This document shows, piece after piece, positions 62,634 through 64,000 of a stretch of DNA of 64,000 nucleotides. Position numbers and translations under genes: made by a program. The stretch lies in the NCBI GenBank assembly GCA_000711775.1, contig ARYC01000148.1:180756-244755 (forward strand). Direction: 5' to 3'. This DNA is from Oxytricha trifallax (Eukaryota; Ciliophora; Spirotrichea; Sporadotrichida; Oxytrichidae). Within the stretch, counting starts at the first letter, position 1. Each line of letters opens with the position of its first letter. Under the pieces are notes generated by a model. That model saw nothing but the letters and a program-made list of their open reading frames with translations. It ran no database searches and was not told the origin of the DNA.

Positions 62634-63253
62634 TCCAACTAAATTATGTGACTAACAAATTAAATATATTTATCAAATTAAATATAAAAGAGTGTAAGAC
62701 TTTATTTAAATAATTAAATTATGAGTAAAAATTTACAAGAATTATTAAGTATTAATGATTTAATGATTTTACAAAAATTCCTTGATAAAATAATCAGAAA
62801 TAATTTAATTTCATTCTTTTCTAGGCAAAATAAAGTTTGAACATAAATTATTATTTCCCTAAGATTTGACTAACTAGATTTTGAAAATGAAAAGATTTGG
62901 TTACAAATTATAAATAGATATTATTTCTAATTAAAGATTAGCTTAAATTTTAGAAAGAAAACCGATAAATGTTGTGCTTTAGTTATGTAAATTAAGCTAA
63001 AATTAATACATATTGTTTTTCAAATTTTACAAGTTTTATTGTAACAAACATATAAAAATCTTAATATTATAGTGATTTTTAAATGATTTAGTTCTATACT
63101 TATTGCTGAATCTAAATTTTTATTATAATTTTCTTTTTCCTAAAAATTTACAACATTTAAAATTCTGAATTAGAATAAAATACTTTGAAAAATATATATA
63201 TATATATTGTTAATATATGATTCTTGCTTGATTGAATAATTATTAAGAATAAA
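62634..63253. other. intergenic, AT-rich
   Basis: No gene; a short (AT)n run near 63190-63208. Confidence 0.5.
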
Positions 63254-64000
63254 ATGAGTGAGAACAGTCTACATTCAAACAAAGACTCCAATGATCTATA
63301 GGGTAATTTCAATTGATTTTTATACTAAGGATTAGTAAATTTTATAAAATCTATTTATCTATATAAATTCCTTATAATTTTTAATAATACTATTATTTAA
63401 AAAAAAGTATATTCTTACACTAATTTAACTATAAATCTATTAATTTAATGTACTAACTCTTAAATTTTATAATTAAGTTTATTTTTGGATTATCATATAG
63501 ATCCTGGGCAGTAAAATTAAAAATTGCCAAGAATAGACACAGATAAATCCAAGCACGAAAAAAAGAAAATTCTGGAGATTTTAGACGAGCAGGCCTCTCC
63601 ACAGTTATTCAAACCCACAGCTGATTAAAAAAACAATATCGAAGATCCCTATGCAAATAACAATGGTTAGTATATAAAATTTATATAAGGAGAGATTTAA
63701 TCAGATAAAAGTTCATATTTGTACATGTGAATAGTTTAAAATAACAAATATTTGCAAATAGACGATATGATGAAAGTACCACTTGGCTTAAATTCAAAAG
63801 TTCATTCCAAAAATAAATATATAGTATATGGGGTAGGAATAATTTGTCTCTACATAATATGTTTTTTATCTCATAAATAAAATGTTTAATTATTTTAACG
63901 AGTAACTTTTATATTGATATTCTATTTAGAATATTTTTCATTCAGTTATATTATTATCAAAATAGATTTAAAATGGAAAATTGTTAAAATAAAATTTATA
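63254..64000 (+). CDS. putative tail-anchored protein, runs off the window
   Basis: ATG 63254 starts MSENSLHSNKDSNDLQ. A GT-AG intron (about 63302-63500) joins in phase to DPGQQNQKLPRIDTDKSK, HEKKKILEILDEQASPQLF and EDPYANNN. After a second gap (about 63663-63760) the frame reads DDMMKVPLGLNSKVHSKN followed by a hydrophobic segment YIVYGVGIICLYIICFL near 63825-63880, which would be a membrane anchor. The stop is not reached or not identified before the window ends. The short charged protein with one C-terminal helix resembles a SNARE-like or other tail-anchored layout, but no SNARE core was seen. Confidence 0.55.

Overview
The window reads as germline (micronuclear) DNA of a hypotrichous ciliate of the Oxytricha/Stylonychia/Tetmemena group. 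The evidence is direct. Nearly every conserved gene is open only if TAA and TAG are read as Gln and TGA is the sole stop. Coding segments (macronuclear-destined segments, MDSs) are interrupted by short AT-rich internal eliminated sequences (IESs) bounded by matching 3-9 bp pointer repeats, and removing an IES plus one pointer restores the frame. A complete transposon of the TBE1 type (telomere-bearing element, C4A4 ends) is present. Short GT-AG introns, often about 34 nt, occur as well.

Layout. 1-8.7 kb: 3' end of an Asn/Gln-rich gene, a WD40/Utp12 ribosome-biogenesis protein, a MaoC-type enoyl-CoA hydratase, a DHHC palmitoyltransferase with a 421 bp palindrome in one of its IESs, and two small unrecognised genes. 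9-16.8 kb: two unrecognised Asn/Gln-rich genes. One of them (9678-14685) carries the 4059 bp TBE1 inside an MDS, with an ACT target duplication. 17-21.5 kb: a foldback element, a coiled-coil protein gene and a mitochondrial carrier gene. 21.5-25.1 kb: mostly non-coding, with one 246 bp inverted-repeat element. 25.1-35 kb: an acidic protein, a coiled-coil protein, DNA polymerase alpha subunit B, protein phosphatase 1 and deoxyhypusine synthase. 35.7-50.5 kb: a secreted family-43 glycoside hydrolase, a Cys-rich protein, a NEK-family kinase, a Ser/Asn-rich protein and condensin subunit CAP-G. 52.3-56.4 kb: a visibly more GC-rich stretch of uncertain nature, including a solitary telomere-like tract. 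57.2-64 kb: two PP2C phosphatases, a third foldback element and the start of a tail-anchored protein.

The genes do not form operons. Each is probably carried by its own gene-sized macronuclear chromosome after development, so neighbours need not share a function. Almost all genes I could join are non-scrambled: MDS order and orientation are preserved. The main surprises are the TBE1 whose precise removal rebuilds an open frame, three genes each broken by a single in-frame TGA at a position where Arg or Lys is expected, several long palindromic elements, and telomere-like tracts at or near IES boundaries.

Limits: all joins were made by eye. Start and stop positions of multi-MDS genes are best estimates, and because only TGA stops translation, long open frames arise by chance more often than usual.
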